The translations under genes were made by a program, and so were the position numbers. From assembly GCA_964200185.2 (NCBI GenBank), contig CAXNAD020000326.1:1-21761 (forward strand): a DNA stretch of 21,761 nucleotides. Direction: 5' to 3'. The stretch comes from Choristocarpus tenellus KU-1152 (taxonomy: Eukaryota > Phaeophyceae). Every line of letters begins with the position of its first letter. The stretch's first letter is position 1. Below, in pieces: positions 19,546 to 21,761 of this stretch. The notes beneath the pieces were generated by a model. It made no database searches, had not been told where the DNA came from, and was given only the letters and a program-made list of their open reading frames with translations.

Positions 19546-19609
19546 TTAGTTGAGCATGGCCTTGTCAGCTTCATCTGCCAGGATAAGGCCAATGGCGTTC
19601 TTCTCCTGT
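19546..19609 (-). CDS. SOD terminal exon
   Basis: 64 bp. The acceptor is CTTGCAG|ACAGGAG. It encodes QEKNAIGLILADEADKAMLN and then TAA. The frame agrees with the phase-2 donor before it. The tail is not a recognised domain, and its assignment to this gene rests on phase and splice sites. Confidence 0.72.
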
Positions 19610-21650
19610 CTGCAAGGAGAGGAAAAAAGAGGAACAGGGGGGGGGCAATGCATACAAGGCACCAATCAACAACAATGCCATCAACAAACCAATTCCACGA
19701 GTACAACAGTTCCACAACAAGCAACCTTGTGTGTTTGGCTCTGCACCTTTGGCAAAGATGCTCGTTCTTTACTAAGTAGATGTAAGCAGACGGCAGGGAG
19801 AGCCTATTCGTCTACAGAGTGACCCCTACTTTACTTTCACCCCACAAATAATAAAGGGTAAACAGTCATGACCTCTGCTGACAAGTACAACGTTCAAAAT
19901 CCATAGGTTGAAACAAAAATGATATTAGTACCTGCAACAGTCACTGGGTCTGTTTTCCACTAATTTACACTTGCACTCCTTTGTCAAATACAAATATCAC
20001 CTCGAACATCAATGGTTTATTGCATCATCTTGTAGATTACCTGAGTAGATACTTTATATGATGAGAACTGCAGTTCACATTGCACGACACCCACAGGGCC
20101 TATCAATACTCTGGCACAAGTATTAGACTGCTATTTCTCCACCTACATTTGTCAAACTCTTGAAAAAGGACTGCAAACTAGGCACAATAATAAACATACC
20201 ATGCTGCACACTTTCCCCAATATTGCAGTAACTTCCAACATACACTAGAAACAGCATCACACAAGGATTTCACTTCTAGAGCAGCATGTAGAGCAACGCT
20301 GCATCATATCATGCTGCCTGCATCCTCTAAACACAATAAAATACCCACCTCCTAACAAAAGCAACTTCTCATAAGAGCACATCAAAACAACGGCCATAAG
20401 CTAGAGTCACCTCCACACCAGAAACTCAACCACACACAAAAAAAGCAATATCATTGCAACCAGTCATTCAAGAAAACCTCCAAGCAAAAGCTTGGGTAAA
20501 ATCAGTTCTTCATCCCTCTTCAGTATCACCTGTCTGGGGACGGGAGTGATTCTGGCTCCACCTCACCAGACGCACGAGCATACAGGGTCGCCACCATGGT
20601 CCAGTCCACCACCTCCCAAAACCGTGAGATGTACATATCCTTGCGATTTTCATACTGCACAACACAATAGTCCCATTGCAGTGGTACAACACACAAGGTG
20701 GAGTCGTCAAGCAAGACTAACAAGCTTTCCACCTACACGGTACTGGCATTGGTTCACATACAAACACCTCCAGCTTTGCTTCAAACGGAAAAATGATATT
20801 AGCTCATGCGTTTGTACGGTGTGGTCCTAACAAGGCGCATTCCACCTCCCTAGTGCACTCAAAAAGGTGTCTATCTTGCGGGTGTTCGCAGCTGCGTGCT
20901 AGTTGGTGTTCCCGAAAGGCCAAGTAGTAAGTTGGGACACAGATTTTGAAAAAAAAAGAAGTATGAAGTTAAAAAGAGCTGCAGTAACAGCGCCGATATA
21001 CCTTGCACCAAATCAGCAAAAGCAGTGAACAAACCCACTCAACACAGGACTTGTGAAACGCACGTTACATCTCCAACAGCTGAAACAAACTACCTCCAAC
21101 TGTATCAATAGATACCTCCAATTTCCAAACATCGACATACCACTGCCCCACCAGAGCAGCAAATGCCGGGTAGTACCCCAGCCTCTGGTTTTGTCAAATG
21201 CCACTATTCCACTATTCCACTATTTCGCCAGACTCAGCAGCACTATTTCAATATTTTGACACAATCAACTGCACTCATCGGAGTCGAAACCCTGGTCAGT
21301 TACCACAGTTCAAATCTACATTCCCTATGCCCCAGATGAAATACCATGAAGATGTAACACTCTACAAACACACAATAGTCTTAAGGCCTTCCGTCACCAA
21401 CAGATCTTTCCACACACACGCACGCACGCACGCACACAAAACAAAATAAAATAAAACCCCACTGATTAAAAACGAGCATGCGTAGAAAACAAAATACGGA
21501 GGCGTGCTCACATCCACGTAATAAGCGTGCTCCCACAGATCAAGAGGAAGGAGGGGAACCTTGGAGGCGTTCATGGCCGGGGTGTCCTCCCCCTCGGTAA
21601 TCTCAAATTCCAGAGACTTTCCAGCTTTGTCGTAGTATAAAAATGCCCAC
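19546..21650 (-). CDS. Iron/manganese superoxide dismutase, C-terminal three exons (5' part outside window)
   Basis: Exons on the minus strand: 21512-21650, 20530-20654, 19546-19609, giving the last 108 residues and a TAA stop. The enzyme converts superoxide to oxygen and hydrogen peroxide. Seen: WAFLYYDKAG, then the family signature DLWEHAYY, whose Asp and His are two of the four metal ligands, then YENRKDMYISRFWEVVDW, the usual C-terminal helix region. The phases agree: 1 base plus 46 codons, then phase 0 (VD|Y), then phase 2 (AG|A, Arg). All introns are GT-AG. After ...LYARA the protein continues about 34 residues (SGEVEPES... to ADKAMLN), longer than many family members. Which metal, and whether a transit peptide exists, cannot be told because the N-terminal half is beyond 21761. 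Confidence 0.9.
20530..20654 (-). CDS. SOD penultimate exon (YENR...FWEVVDW)
   Basis: 125 bp. The acceptor is TTGTGCAG|TATGAAAAT and the donor CCAGACAG|GTGATA, phase 2. An alternative donor, TCTG|GTGAGG, lies upstream. It would put the last exon in another frame and give a longer, less plausible tail, so I prefer the later site. Confidence 0.85.
21201..21224 (+). repeat. Minisatellite (CCACTATT)3
   Basis: Three perfect 8-bp units within an SOD intron. Confidence 0.85.
21411..21437 (+). repeat. CA/CACG microsatellite
   Basis: Alternating CACA then CACG units, about 27 bp, in the SOD intron 75 bases beyond the DLWEHAYY exon. Confidence 0.8.
21512..21650 (-). CDS. SOD exon with DLWEHAYY signature
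   Basis: 139 bp. The acceptor on the minus strand is CTGGAG|GTGGGC, and the first base completes a Gly codon before TGG, consistent with the family's conserved 'G-SGW' site. The donor is GTGGAT|GTGAGC. It carries the metal ligands Asp and His of DxWEH. Confidence 0.9.
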
Positions 21651-21761
21651 CTCCAGACAGAACGTAACGCACGAACACAAAGAGGCATAGGTCAGACGGG
21701 GGTGGTAACATAAGTGAACACAACCGGATGCCCCTGCTCGAGAGAGTCTTCGGGGGGGGGG

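Overview
The window is nuclear DNA of a eukaryote. Genes are sparse and broken by GT-AG introns of a few hundred to 3,500 bases. There are decayed transposons, microsatellites and two short TTAGGG-type arrays, and no operons or rRNA genes. The DEK-like protein resembles the plant form, and the mariner remnant resembles plant-type elements. Both suggest an alga or related protist, but I cannot name the organism.

Region 1 (1 to about 6,110) is a graveyard of repeats with no convincing host gene. It holds three copies of a roughly 257-bp terminal-inverted-repeat (MITE-like) element, three copies of a second dispersed family with a strong hairpin, several imperfect direct and tandem repeats, and a decayed mariner-like transposon (5026 to about 6108). 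The mariner appears to have inserted at a TA inside one copy of the hairpin family.

Region 2 (6574-17689, + strand) is one large gene for a DEK chromatin protein of about 508 residues. I rebuilt it from nine exons whose phases agree. It has an acidic N-terminus, the DEK core/SAP-type DNA-binding region, a long basic then acidic linker, and a C-terminal DEK_C domain. Its introns carry G-rich runs, interstitial TTAGGG repeats, microsatellites and local duplications.

Region 3 (17690-19545) is a gap of about 1.9 kb between convergent genes with no recognisable gene.

Region 4 (19546-21761, - strand) holds the last three exons of an iron/manganese superoxide dismutase gene whose 5' part lies beyond the window. 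The two host genes face each other tail to tail. One acts in chromatin and the other in superoxide removal, and nothing in the sequence links them functionally. I found no clearly new multi-gene system. The more unusual points are the frame-neutral exon design of the DEK gene, possible alternative exons that would remove its domains, the nested transposon, and the hairpin repeat family.
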